Source: Pantoea conspicua
GTDB lineage: Bacteria; Pseudomonadota; Gammaproteobacteria; Enterobacterales; Enterobacteriaceae
NCBI RefSeq assembly: GCF_002095315.1
Contig: NZ_MLFN01000043.1
Coordinates: 1-37,678 of the forward strand
DNA: 37,678 nucleotides
Reading direction: 5' to 3'
Shown here one piece after another: positions 7,126 to 15,949 of this stretch; within the stretch, counting starts at the first letter, position 1, and each line of letters begins with the position of its first letter. Below the pieces are notes generated by a model. It had not been told where the DNA came from. It saw only the letters and a program-made list of their open reading frames with translations, and did not search any database. The translations under genes were made by a program, and so were the position numbers.

Positions 7126-7557
7126 TTGTCTTCGCACACTCGTACTTTTACCCATTTACTGCATCTTACCGCGCATGCCTGGCGGCTGGCCGTTGACCGT
7201 CATCTGAAAGACAGCGGTCTGAGCATGAGCAGCTGGATGGCGATTGGTCTGATTGCCAGCGAACCCGAACGGCTGACCCAGACCGAACTGGCGCAGCTGC
7301 TGGGTCTGGAAGATGCCAGCATGGTGCCGCTGGTGGATCGATTGGTAAAACAGTCGCTGCTGTCGCGGGTGCAGCCGCCGGAAGATCGACGTAAGCGTCA
7401 CCTGGTGCTGACTGAAAAAGGCAATCAGGCGTTTGCCAAAGTGAAAACCGAGGCGGATGCGCTGCGCAGCGAAATGCTGGCGGATATTGATCCGCAGGAT
7501 CTGGCCGTCACCGAACGGGTGCTGCAGCAGTTGCTGACGCGAATGGGAAACATGTAA
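7126..7557 (+). CDS. MarR/SlyA-family transcriptional regulator
   Basis: The 143-residue winged-helix protein has the MarR layout: a dimerisation helix at the N-terminus, 'LTQTELAQLLGLEDASMVPLVDRLVKQSLLSRV' (recognition helix, about 55-87) and the wing 'PEDRRKRHLVLTEKG' (about 89-103). Initiation is at TTG 7126: an in-frame stop lies at 7120-7122 and no ATG fits. It leads an operon with an MFS pump, a membrane-fusion protein and an outer-membrane channel, as EmrR precedes EmrAB. It probably represses the operon and releases on binding a toxic or phenolic ligand; that role is inferred. Confidence 0.87.
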   Translation: MSSHTRTFTHLLHLTAHAWRLAVDRHLKDSGLSMSSWMAIGLIASEPERLTQTELAQLLGLEDASMVPLVDRLVKQSLLSRVQPPEDRRKRHLVLTEKGNQAFAKVKTEADALRSEMLADIDPQDLAVTERVLQQLLTRMGNM

Positions 7558-7559
7558 AG

Positions 7560-9245
7560 GTGGCGAAGCGCAATCCCTACGCCGCGCGTGAATGGTTACC
7601 GCATGAAAAACCGATGCTGCCGGGGTCGCCTTCGACCCCGCTGCATCCGCTGCCAAAGCGGGTAGCGTTTGGCCTGATAGGCCTGTTGATCTCGCTAACC
7701 GGCGCGCTGAGTAATGCACTGGTGACCGCCAATCTGATTAACCTGCAGGGCACCTTCGGCGCCTATTCTAACGAGATTGCCTGGCTGCCCGCGGTCTACG
7801 TGATGGGCAATATCTCCATCAACCTGCTGCTGGTGAAGTTCCGACAGCAGTTTGGCCTGCGCGCCTTTACCGAAGCGTTTCTGGTGCTCTATGTGCTGGT
7901 GGCCTTTTTTCATCTGTTCGCCAACGATCTCAGTTCGGCGATCATCGTGCGTACCGCACACGGTATGGTGGCGGCGGCGCTCAGCTCACTGGGTATCTAT
8001 TATCAGGTGCAGGCCTGGCCTGCGAAGCATCGACTGAAAGCGCTGGTGATCGGTCTGACGGTATCGCAACTGGCGATCCCGCTGGCCCGACTTTTCTCTT
8101 CGGAACTGCTGCAACTCAATGAGTGGCGCGGACTCTATCTGTTTGAACTGGGCCTGGCGCTGATTGCGCTGGGCGGCGTTCTGCTGATTAAGTTACCGCC
8201 AGGCGATCGGATCAAAACCTTTGAAAAAATGGATTTCGTCACCTTTATGCTGCTGGCACCGGGCATGGCGCTGCTGTGTGGCGTGCTGTCACTGGGCCGG
8301 ATTGAGTGGTGGTTCACCACGCCGTGGCTGGGTATTTGTACCGCCATTGCATTAACGCTGATCGTTACCGCCATTGTAATTGAGCATAACCGGCGCAATC
8401 CGCTGATCAACACCCGCTGGCTGAGTAGCGGCATGATGGTGCGTCTTGGCATTGTGATGATCATGATCCGCATCGTGCTGGCGGAGCAGAACACCGGCGC
8501 GGTCGGTTTTTTACAGCAAATAGGCCTGCAGAACGATCAGATGCGCGGACTGGCGCTGGCGATCATTGCTGGCGTAATTGTCGGCATTGCCGCCAGTGCG
8601 CTCACCATCAAGCCCAACCATCTTAACTGGCCAATCGTCACCTCGCTGGTGGTGATGATTATCGCCTCGCTAATGGATGCGCACTCCAGCCCGCTGACCC
8701 GCGCTAACAATATGTACTTCAGCCAGTTCCTGCTGGGCTTCAGCAGCGCTTTTTTCATGGCGCCGGCGATGCTGATGGGGATCGGCAGTGTGGTGACGCA
8801 GCCTAAGAACCTGGTGAGTTTCGTGGTGCTGTTCGGGATGAGCCAGAACCTGGGCGGGCTGATTGGTTCGGCGATCCTCGGGACGTTTCAGACCTGGCGG
8901 GAAAAATATCACTCCAGTCTGCTCAGCGATCAACTTTCGCTGCTGGACCCTAACGTCAATCAACGTCTCAGCCAGTACAATGCACTGTTTAACAGCCTGG
9001 TCGGCGATAACGTTCTGCTCGGTGCGCAGAGCAGCAGCCAGCTGCAAACCGTGGCGACATTACAGGCCAACGTACTGGCGTACAACGATACTTATCTGTT
9101 AACGGCCGCGCTGGCTCTGATTACCCTGATGTGGGTGATCTGGCGTCTAACGCGTCGGCGTTATCTCGACTGGCGGCAGGCACAATTTAACCTGCGGGAG
9201 CAGCAACAGCTGGCCGAATTACAGCAATCAACGGAGAAACAATGA
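7560..9245 (+). CDS. MFS drug exporter, DHA2-like inner-membrane pump
   Basis: The 561-residue protein is strongly hydrophobic with about 12-14 membrane segments. It belongs to the MFS group that works with HlyD adaptors (EmrB/YieO-like). The start is GTG 7560, two bases after the regulator stop, so translation is probably coupled. Features include 'LVTANLINLQGTFGAYSNEIAWLPAVYVMGNISINLLLVKFRQQFGLR' near the first spans and 'TAHGMVAAALSSLGIYY' further in. It would drive proton-coupled export through the adaptor and channel encoded next. The substrate is unknown. Confidence 0.85.
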   Translation: MAKRNPYAAREWLPHEKPMLPGSPSTPLHPLPKRVAFGLIGLLISLTGALSNALVTANLINLQGTFGAYSNEIAWLPAVYVMGNISINLLLVKFRQQFGLRAFTEAFLVLYVLVAFFHLFANDLSSAIIVRTAHGMVAAALSSLGIYYQVQAWPAKHRLKALVIGLTVSQLAIPLARLFSSELLQLNEWRGLYLFELGLALIALGGVLLIKLPPGDRIKTFEKMDFVTFMLLAPGMALLCGVLSLGRIEWWFTTPWLGICTAIALTLIVTAIVIEHNRRNPLINTRWLSSGMMVRLGIVMIMIRIVLAEQNTGAVGFLQQIGLQNDQMRGLALAIIAGVIVGIAASALTIKPNHLNWPIVTSLVVMIIASLMDAHSSPLTRANNMYFSQFLLGFSSAFFMAPAMLMGIGSVVTQPKNLVSFVVLFGMSQNLGGLIGSAILGTFQTWREKYHSSLLSDQLSLLDPNVNQRLSQYNALFNSLVGDNVLLGAQSSSQLQTVATLQANVLAYNDTYLLTAALALITLMWVIWRLTRRRYLDWRQAQFNLREQQQLAELQQSTEKQ

Positions 9246-10336
9246 GTCAGCAGGACGAACTTCAGGCGGCAGAACGCGATCGTGCGAATCGTCGCCGTAT
9301 TCTTTCGATTGCCGCCGGCAGTGGCATTGTGGTGATTGGCGTATTAGTCATTCTCTACGCCTGGCAACTCTGGCCTTTTACCAGCGCAGTGCAAAGCACC
9401 GAAAATGCCTATGTTCGCGGGCAGGTGACCTTTATCAGTCCGCAGGTCAGTGGTTACCTGACGTCGGTTGAGGTGATCGATCTGCAGCCGGTGAAAAAGG
9501 GTCAGTTGCTGATGACCATTGACGATCGTATCTACCGTCAGCGCGTTCATCAGGCGCAGGCGCAGCTGGCGATGAAGGAAGCCGCGCTGAGCAATAATCT
9601 GCAGCAGCGACGCAGTGCTCAGGCGACGATTGAGAGTAATAAAGCGGTGCTGGAGAATGCCAAAGCGCAGGCGCTGAAAAGCGGCTTTGATCTGAAGCGG
9701 GTCGAAAATCTCGCCGCCGACGGTTCGTTGTCGGTGCGCGAACGGGATGCGGCGCGTGCGGCAAATGCCCAGGCGCAGGCACAGGTGCGTCAGGCTGCGG
9801 CGCAAATCGCCGTGGCAGAGCAAAATCTGCAAACGGTGATCGTTAACCGCGCCTCGCTGGAAGGCGACGTTGCCAGTGCGAAAGCGGCACTGGAACTGGC
9901 GGAGATCGATCTGGCGAATACCCGGATTACCGCGCCGGATGACGGTCAGCTTGGTCAGTTGTCGGTGCGAACCGGCGCTTATGTCACCGCCGGGACGCGG
10001 CTGACCTCGGTAGTGCCGAACCGCAAATGGATCATTGCCAACCTGAAAGAGACGCAACTGGCGCGAATCCGGCCCGGTCTGCCTGTGACCATCCGGGTTG
10101 ATGCGCTGGATGGCAAACGCTTTACCGGCCAGGTTGAATTTATTTCGCCTGCCGCCGGATCGGAGTTCAGCGCCATTTCGCCCGATAACGCCACCGGTAA
10201 CTTTGTCAAAATTGCCCAGCGTATTCCGGTTCGCATTCGAATCGATGATGGCGATATGCAGCAACTGCGTCCTGGCATGTCGGTGGAGGTGAGTATTGAC
10301 ACGGCGGCACAGCCGGCAGGTGAGGGCGCGCCATGA
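9242..10336 (+). CDS. HlyD/EmrA-family membrane-fusion protein
   Basis: The 364-residue periplasmic adaptor has an N-terminal membrane anchor (about residues 20-43). Then come half a lipoyl domain ('TENAYVRGQVTFISPQVSGYLTSVEVIDLQPVKKGQLLMTIDD'), a long Ala/Gln-rich coiled coil (about 95-210), the second lipoyl half ('ITAPDDGQLGQLSVRTGAYVTAGTRL') and a beta-barrel domain. It bridges the MFS pump to the outer-membrane channel. The start overlaps the pump stop codon (ATGA), typical of tightly coupled operons. Confidence 0.92.
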   Translation: MSQQDELQAAERDRANRRRILSIAAGSGIVVIGVLVILYAWQLWPFTSAVQSTENAYVRGQVTFISPQVSGYLTSVEVIDLQPVKKGQLLMTIDDRIYRQRVHQAQAQLAMKEAALSNNLQQRRSAQATIESNKAVLENAKAQALKSGFDLKRVENLAADGSLSVRERDAARAANAQAQAQVRQAAAQIAVAEQNLQTVIVNRASLEGDVASAKAALELAEIDLANTRITAPDDGQLGQLSVRTGAYVTAGTRLTSVVPNRKWIIANLKETQLARIRPGLPVTIRVDALDGKRFTGQVEFISPAAGSEFSAISPDNATGNFVKIAQRIPVRIRIDDGDMQQLRPGMSVEVSIDTAAQPAGEGAP

Positions 10337-11730
10337 TCGACCGCCGTTTACTGATTGCTGCCCTGGCGCTGGCGCTGTCAGGGTGCGCCACCGAAGTGGA
10401 AAAAGCGCCATCATCACTGCCGATACCTGCAGCATGGCGCGACCAGGTTGGCCCCAACGCCGCCCCGGAAGCCGGATGGTGGCGCGCCTTCGGCGATGAG
10501 CATCTCAACCGGCTGGTGGCGCAGGCACTGCGCAACAATCCCGATATTCTGACCGCGCGTTCGCGGGTCGATCAGTATCGCGCCCAGCTGCGTGCGGCGC
10601 AGGGCGACAATTTCCCGACCCTGAGTGCCGGCGCGGCGGCCACCCGCGAACGCACGCTCTCCTCTGTAACCGGTCAGCCCTATGAGACCGATGTTTTCCA
10701 GGGCCTGCTGCAGGCAAACTACGACGTTGACTTATGGGGTGCGCGCAGCAGTTCGATCGAGGCGTCACGAGCGTCGCTGGCGGCACAACAGGCTGCGGCC
10801 TCGGCAGCGGAACTGACCATCGCCAGTTCGGTCGCGACCGGCTACCTGAACCTCTGTGCGCTGGATGAACAGTTACGGGTTACCGAGGCGACACTGGCAA
10901 CCCGTAATAATTCACTGATGCTGGCGAAGCGTCAGTTTGAAACCGGCTATACCTCGCGGCTGGAGTGGATGCAGGCCGCATCGGAGTATCAGTCAGCCAA
11001 AGCGCAGATACCGCAGCTCCGGCACCAGATCAGGCAGCAGGAGAATGCGCTGAGTATTCTGGTGGCGATGAATCCGCGCGAAATCGCCCGCCGCCAGCAG
11101 TTTGAGCAGATTTCACCACAGCATCTGCCGTCATTGCTGCCGTCACAGCTGCTTAACCGCCGCCCCGATATTGTTCAGGCGCAGCGACAGCTACTGGCCG
11201 CCGATGCCAGTCTGGCCTCCGCCAAAGCGCAGCTGCTGCCTGACCTCAACCTGACCGCCACCGGCACGTTACAGAGCTCGGTGCTGCATCAGCTGGCGGA
11301 TAATCCGTTCCGCCTGTGGAGCGTCGGCGGCAGTATTCTGGCTCCGCTGCTCAACCGTGAAGCGCTGACCGCAGAAGTGGATGTCTCAATGGCAACGCGT
11401 AATCAGGCGCTCTACGGTTATGAGAAAGTGGTGCGTAACGCCTTCTCGGAAGTGAACGATGCGATGGACGCGATCCGGCAGGGTGAGGCGCAGCTGGCAG
11501 AGCTGCAGAAGCAGGAGCGCTATGTGGCTGAAGCGTTGCGCATCGCCAGCAACCGCTACCAGAACGGTTATGCCTCTTATCTTGATGAGCTGGATGCCCA
11601 GCGCACCCTGTTTACCACTCAGCTGAATCTGGTGACGGTGAAAAATAACCTGCTGCTGGCGCAGATCGATCTCTACCGCGCGCTGGGCGGTGGCTGGTCA
11701 GCGGGGAATGCAGCCTCATCCATTAATTAA
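10333..11730 (+). CDS. NodT-family outer-membrane efflux lipoprotein
   Basis: The 465-residue product begins with a lipoprotein signal (lipobox LSGC, Cys18) and has two outer-membrane efflux domains. The first contains 'WWRAFGDEHLNRLVAQALRNNPDI' and 'YDVDLWGARSSSIEASRASLAAQQAAA'; the second has 'LLPSQLLNRRPDIVQAQRQLLAADASLASAKAQLLPDLNLTATG'. This is the TolC-like trimeric channel of the RND/MFS efflux class (OprM/CusC type). It overlaps the adaptor gene by four bases. Having its own channel frees the pump from dependence on chromosomal TolC. Confidence 0.92.
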   Translation: MIDRRLLIAALALALSGCATEVEKAPSSLPIPAAWRDQVGPNAAPEAGWWRAFGDEHLNRLVAQALRNNPDILTARSRVDQYRAQLRAAQGDNFPTLSAGAAATRERTLSSVTGQPYETDVFQGLLQANYDVDLWGARSSSIEASRASLAAQQAAASAAELTIASSVATGYLNLCALDEQLRVTEATLATRNNSLMLAKRQFETGYTSRLEWMQAASEYQSAKAQIPQLRHQIRQQENALSILVAMNPREIARRQQFEQISPQHLPSLLPSQLLNRRPDIVQAQRQLLAADASLASAKAQLLPDLNLTATGTLQSSVLHQLADNPFRLWSVGGSILAPLLNREALTAEVDVSMATRNQALYGYEKVVRNAFSEVNDAMDAIRQGEAQLAELQKQERYVAEALRIASNRYQNGYASYLDELDAQRTLFTTQLNLVTVKNNLLLAQIDLYRALGGGWSAGNAASSIN

Positions 11731-11754
11731 CATTTCAGCGACGTCTGACCGCCT

Positions 11755-11777
11755 GCCCATGCCGCTAAGGCATGGGC
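11755..11777 (+). terminator. Terminator of the efflux operon
   Basis: A perfect 9-bp stem (GCCCATGCC / GGCATGGGC, five-base loop) stands 25 bases after the channel gene and is followed by GTCCTTTC, a weak U-tract. Confidence 0.6.
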
Positions 11778-11842
11778 GTCCTTTCAATTCCGTCCTGCCC
11801 GATGTTCATTCAACCCCCCACTTCCCCGATCGGCAATTTTAC

Positions 11843-11870
11843 TTGCAATTGAGCAGCGCCTGCGCATAAT
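11843..11870 (+). promoter_or_regulatory. Promoter of the TonB receptor gene
   Basis: TTGCAA (11843-11848) and CATAAT (11865-11870) are 16 bases apart, about 50 bases before the ATG and directly before the Fur-like site. Confidence 0.5.
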
Positions 11871-11880
11871 CGCAAACCGA

Positions 11881-11898
11881 AATAATAATGATTCTCAG
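11881..11898. promoter_or_regulatory. Putative Fur box
   Basis: AATAATAATGATTCTCAG resembles the Fur consensus core (AATGATAATNATTATCATT pattern). It lies just downstream of the -10 element, where bound Fur-Fe(II) would block initiation of the receptor gene. Confidence 0.6.
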
Positions 11899-11922
11899 TC
11901 TAATTCAATTCAGGGAACAACC

Positions 11923-14147
11923 ATGCGCCAGCGCCTTTTCACCCCAGGATATAAACCGACACTACTGGCCATGCTGGTCAGTGCCGGATCTCTGCCCGTA
12001 ATGGCGGCAACGCCTTCTCCCTCTGCAGCCGCGTCACCTGAGGCGGCGCTGACCGCCAGCCAGAGCGGGCAGACCATGACGGTCACCGCCACACCTGACG
12101 ATAGCTTTAAGCCGGGCGGCGATCAGACAGTACCGGCTTATCTGGAAGGGCAGGTGGCCCACGGCGGCCGGCTGGGTATGCTGGGTGAGCAGAAGGCGAT
12201 GGATGTGCCGTTTAACGTCATCGGCTTTACCGCAAAAATGATTGAGGACCAGCAGGCCAAAACCATTGCTGATGTGGTGCGCAATGATGCCGGGGTACAA
12301 AGCGTTAAAGGCTACGGTAATTTCGCCGAAAGCTACCGGATCCGTGGCTTCCTGCTGGATGGCGATGACATGACCTATGGCGGAATGCCGGGTGTGGTGC
12401 CGCGTCAGGTGATGGATGCCTCGCTGATTGAACGGGTTGAAATCTTCAAAGGCGCCAATAGCTTGCTGAATGGCGCGGCCAGCAGCGGCGTAGGCGGGAT
12501 CATCAACCTGGAACCTAAACATGCCGGGGAGCTTCCGCAGGCACGGATAGGCGTTGATTACAGCTCCGATGCGCAGATCGGTACAACGGTAGATGCGGGA
12601 CGCCGGTTTGGTGATAATGACCAGTTCGGCGTGCGGGTTAATGTGGTCCACCGTGAAGGGGAAACCGGCGTGGATGACGAGAAAAAGCGCACCACCGCCG
12701 CCTCAATCGGTCTGGACTATCGCGGTGACCGGTTACGCACCTCGCTGGATGTTGGCTACCAGAAAAAGACCTTCCACGACGGTTTGCAAGGCATCAACAT
12801 CAGCGGCGTCGATTTCATTCCGGCAGTGCCATCCCATTCTCATAACTACAGCCAGAAATGGGTCTACAGTGACATGGAGTCGGAGTTTGGTATGGCCCGG
12901 GCGGAGTACGATCTCAGCGATAGCTGGACCGCCTATGCCGGTTTAGGTGCGCAGCACGCCCACGAAACCGGTAACTACGGGACGCCAAAACTGATCAACC
13001 GCGCGGGCGATGCCACCATCGGCACCTTTAGTACCAACCGCGTTCAGGACAACATGAGCGGTATGGTGGGGCTGCGCGGCAATTTCGATACCGGCTTTAT
13101 TTCGCATAAGGTCAACGTCGGCTACTCGGCGCTGACCACCAATGCGAAGAATGCCTACGCCATGTCGCTGACCAATGCGAATACCAACATCTATAATACG
13201 GATGAGATTGCTGCACCGGCAGCCAACTTTGCCGGCGGCAAGTTCTCCGATCCACTTACCACCGCGCGGTCCCGTACGCAGGGCTATCTGCTGAGCGACA
13301 CGCTGGGCCTGTTTGATGATTCGCTGTTGCTGACCGTGGGTGCGCGCCATCAGAAAGTCTGGGTGCGCAACTACAACTACAACAGCGGTGCGGAAGATAC
13401 CGCTTCGCGCTACACCAATAGCCGCTGGATGCCGACTTATGGCCTGGTCTACAAGCCGTGGCAATCAATCTCTCTTTACGCTAATCATACCGAAGCGTTG
13501 CAGCCCGGCTCGGTGGCGCCGCGTAATGACTCGGTCGTCAATCCGGGGCCATCACCGGCATCGCCCATTCGAAACAGAATGAGATCGGAGTGAAGGGCGA
13601 TTTTGGCCGGATCGGCGGCACGCTGTCGCTGTTTGAGATTAAAAAGCCGTCGGGGATGATTGATGCTAATGGTGTCTATGGCATGAACGGTGAGCAGCGC
13701 CATCGGGGCATTGAAACGAATCTGTTTGGCGAGCCGGTATTGGGCTTCCGCCTTAACGCCAGCGCCACCTGGCTGGACCCGGTGATGGAAAAAACGGCCG
13801 GTGGCACCTATGACGGTAATCAGGCGGTGGGAGTGCCGCGCGACACCTATACGCTGGGGGCCGAATATGACATCAAACCGCTGGAGGGGTTAACCGCCAC
13901 CGCGCTGATGACCCATTCCGGTTCGCAGTGGGCTGATGCCACCAACAGTAAGAAGATCGACAGCTACACTACGCTGGATCTGGGGCTGCGTTACCGCACT
14001 CAGCTTAATCAGAATGAGATGGTCTGGCGCGTCGGGGTCGAAAACGTCACCAATGAAAAATACTGGGCTAACGTGGATGATACCGGCACCTATCTGTCCC
14101 AGGGCGACGGTCGCACGCTGAAAGTCGGCGTAACCTACGACTTCTGA
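11923..14147 (+). CDS. TonB-dependent siderophore receptor, single-base frameshift
   Basis: The gene encodes an outer-membrane TonB-dependent receptor of about 741 residues, split here at the GGGG run 13545-13548. Frame one (11923-13593) holds the signal peptide, the plug domain ('IADVVRNDAGVQSVKGYGNFAESYRIRGF', 'IERVEIFKGANSLLNG', 'GGIINLEPKHAG') and most of the barrel. After the break the correct frame continues 'ITGIAHSKQNEIGVKGDFG' and runs to the conserved end 'VGVENVTNEKYWAN...LKVGVTYDF'. Adding one base gives an uninterrupted gene. Receptors of this type import ferric hydroxamate or similar siderophores using TonB. An upstream Fur-like box fits iron control. Whether the break is real is discussed in the findings. 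Confidence 0.85.
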
Positions 14148-14287
14148 TCGGCCTGATCAGGGTGAAAACGGGGTGCTGCGCGCATTCCGTTTATTTTCCA
14201 GACAAAAGAACCGGACGCCACTCAGGCTTTCCTCTACACTGAAACGCGCTGCATAACCGGCAGCTTACTCCATGTTACAGGAACCCC

Positions 14288-14431
14288 ATGTCGTTACCTT
14301 TGCCACCCGACGATCACGATGAGCCGATTCGCCAGTCGCTCGACGATGCGCACTTCGCGATTGTAGTGCTTGCGGTGACCTCGGTTACGCTTATAATCTT
14401 TGTTCTGATGATTACGCTCTGGATGAGCTGA
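14288..14431 (+). CDS. Single-span membrane microprotein, 47 aa
   Basis: ATG at 14288 follows ACAGGA at good spacing. The product starts with an acidic, Pro-containing head (MSLPLPPDDHDEPIRQSLDD) and has one membrane segment at about residues 22-45 (HFAIVVLAVTSVTLIIFVLM), ending LWMS. The acidic N-terminus would probably stay in the cytoplasm. No family is recognised. The gene precedes another microprotein by 39 bases, so the pair probably forms a small operon. Confidence 0.55.
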   Translation: MSLPLPPDDHDEPIRQSLDDAHFAIVVLAVTSVTLIIFVLMITLWMS

Positions 14432-14470
14432 ACGCCCAGGCGATTCAAGGCAAGGGAAAAGGAGAGGGCG

Positions 14471-14644
14471 ATGGAATCGAGAGATGACAAACTGATCGCA
14501 ATTATCGGCCTGCTGACCGCTTGCCTGATCGGCGTGACATTCCTGTTTACCATGACCTGGCTCACCGACGTGCGTCATCCCACCGATCCGTCACTGGATG
14601 TTCAGTCCTGTTATCCCAAAGCGCCACCGTCTCAGCACGTCTGA
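14471..14644 (+). CDS. Single-span membrane microprotein, 57 aa
   Basis: ATG at 14471 follows AAGGAGAGGGCG, a strong ribosome site. The product has a short charged N-terminus (MESRDDK), one membrane segment at about 8-31 (LIAIIGLLTACLIGVTFLFT) and a periplasmic or cytoplasmic tail of about 25 residues with one Cys and several Pro. It overlaps the stop of the GH1-like gene on the other strand by 13 bases. It resembles no family I know, but good ribosome sites on both small genes support them being real. Confidence 0.55.
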   Translation: MESRDDKLIAIIGLLTACLIGVTFLFTMTWLTDVRHPTDPSLDVQSCYPKAPPSQHV

Positions 14645-15795
14645 TCGCGCCGGGTAAATTTGATCTGCTGACTGCGCAGCACCAGCGCTAACGCCTCGTG
14701 CAGGTTGCGATTACCGTTGGGATCGGCCAGGCCGAACAGCGGACCGGGTGAGCGCCGGTCATCCGCCCAGGCCGGATATTCCACCACCGGATAGAGCGAA
14801 ACCCCCTCCACCGCAATACCCTGATCCAGCGCCACCGCGACATTTTCACTGATCTCCTGCAGCCACGGCGCACGCGCCTCGCCTTCGGCGCCGGTTTCGG
14901 CAATCAGCATCGGGCGCTGGAAGCGCTGCCAGCACTGTGCCAGTAAAATATGCAGCGGAACGCGCGCTGGATCGTCGGTCGGCATCGGCCGATCGGGGAA
15001 GAACCAGTGGTTGTCGGGGTAGTAATTCAGGCCAAGAATATCAAGGCAGTCTTCACTGCCGCCCAGCTCTTTATCGAGACGACCCGCCAGCATGTCCCAG
15101 GCCTCAAATTGCGCCTGGTGCTGGGCATCCGCGTAGGGTTTGCTGTCCGGATTGTCCTTGTGATGCGCAATCTGCACCAGCGGATCGGTCAGCACAAAGC
15201 GCGCATCCGGGTAGACCTCACGAATGGCATGAATGGCGGCCAGCGAGGCACGCACCAGTTGACGCTTCAGCTCTTTACCCCGGCTCGCTGCGTGTGGATT
15301 GAACCAGGCGACATCGGCACCGGCCCATGACCAGAATGAGATTTGATTGACCGGGGTAAAGAAAGGCTGTTCGATACCCTCATCACGCATCAGTTGCGCC
15401 ATCGCGCGGGCAAAACGGCTAAAATGATCAACAAATTCCGCTTTCCAGATATTAAGATGGTCGGGATAACCGAAGTGCGCCAGCTCCCAGATAATCTGCA
15501 GATTCTGACGTCGTGCGGCGTCAATCATCGGCAGAAAACTCTGCCAGTCATATTGATTCGGGTTTTTTTCAATCAGGTGCCAGCGCGCCCCGTCACGCGC
15601 GGTGAGCAGGTGCTGTTCGGCCAGGGCGGCATAATCCTTCTCCAGCAGAATATCGTGACCGCTGCTGATCACCATATCCAGCCGTTTCCCTGGTGTGCGG
15701 CAGGCGGTGGAGCAGGGAAAACTGCCCTGGAAAAAACTGCGAAACAGGCTGGGATGATGGCGCTGGCGGGCGTCTGTAAGGGGTTGATGTGACAT
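14632..15795 (-). CDS. GH1-like (COG2723-type) glycosidase-fold protein
   Basis: The 387-residue protein resembles the short GH1-related beta-glucosidase-like group: 'FECS'-type start (here GSFPCSTACRTPGKRLDM), 'GARWHLIEKNPNQYDWQSFLPMIDAARRQNLQIIWELAHFGYPDHL', 'ILGLNYYPDNHWF', and 'PMLIAETGAEGEARAPWLQ', where Glu300 is the expected nucleophile. At the acid/base place the family has NEIS, equivalent to TFNEP of GH1; here it is NQIS (Gln151). ATG at 15795 with AGGAGAGG upstream is chosen; the frame extends 24 codons further without support. It is divergent from clsC. No signal peptide is seen, so it should be cytoplasmic. Confidence 0.7.
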   Translation of the reverse strand: MSHQPLTDARQRHHPSLFRSFFQGSFPCSTACRTPGKRLDMVISSGHDILLEKDYAALAEQHLLTARDGARWHLIEKNPNQYDWQSFLPMIDAARRQNLQIIWELAHFGYPDHLNIWKAEFVDHFSRFARAMAQLMRDEGIEQPFFTPVNQISFWSWAGADVAWFNPHAASRGKELKRQLVRASLAAIHAIREVYPDARFVLTDPLVQIAHHKDNPDSKPYADAQHQAQFEAWDMLAGRLDKELGGSEDCLDILGLNYYPDNHWFFPDRPMPTDDPARVPLHILLAQCWQRFQRPMLIAETGAEGEARAPWLQEISENVAVALDQGIAVEGVSLYPVVEYPAWADDRRSPGPLFGLADPNGNRNLHEALALVLRSQQIKFTRRDQTC

Positions 15796-15949
15796 ATTCC
15801 TCTCCTGCCGGGCGATACCGGTCACAGATCGTCCGACTAAGTCTAGACTAAAAACCAGCCGCAGCATTTTACGAAGTCAGAAGGATCGTATAGCGTCAGC
15901 GTGCGGACCGGGGAATAATAAAAATAACTGCATTTTACAGGGAATGGTC

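Noticed and set aside
9344..10435. 363-codon minus-strand frame opposite the HlyD gene
   Set aside because: It is a mirror frame of a clear HlyD adaptor gene in GC-rich DNA with no domain of its own.
13590..14147. Separate gene for the last 185 residues of the TonB receptor
   Set aside because: It starts in mid-barrel, has no ribosome site or signal peptide, and joins in sequence to the preceding frame after one added base.
14148..14287. Palindrome TGATCGGCCTGATCA after the TonB gene as terminator
   Set aside because: The stem is short and imperfect and there is no T-run.
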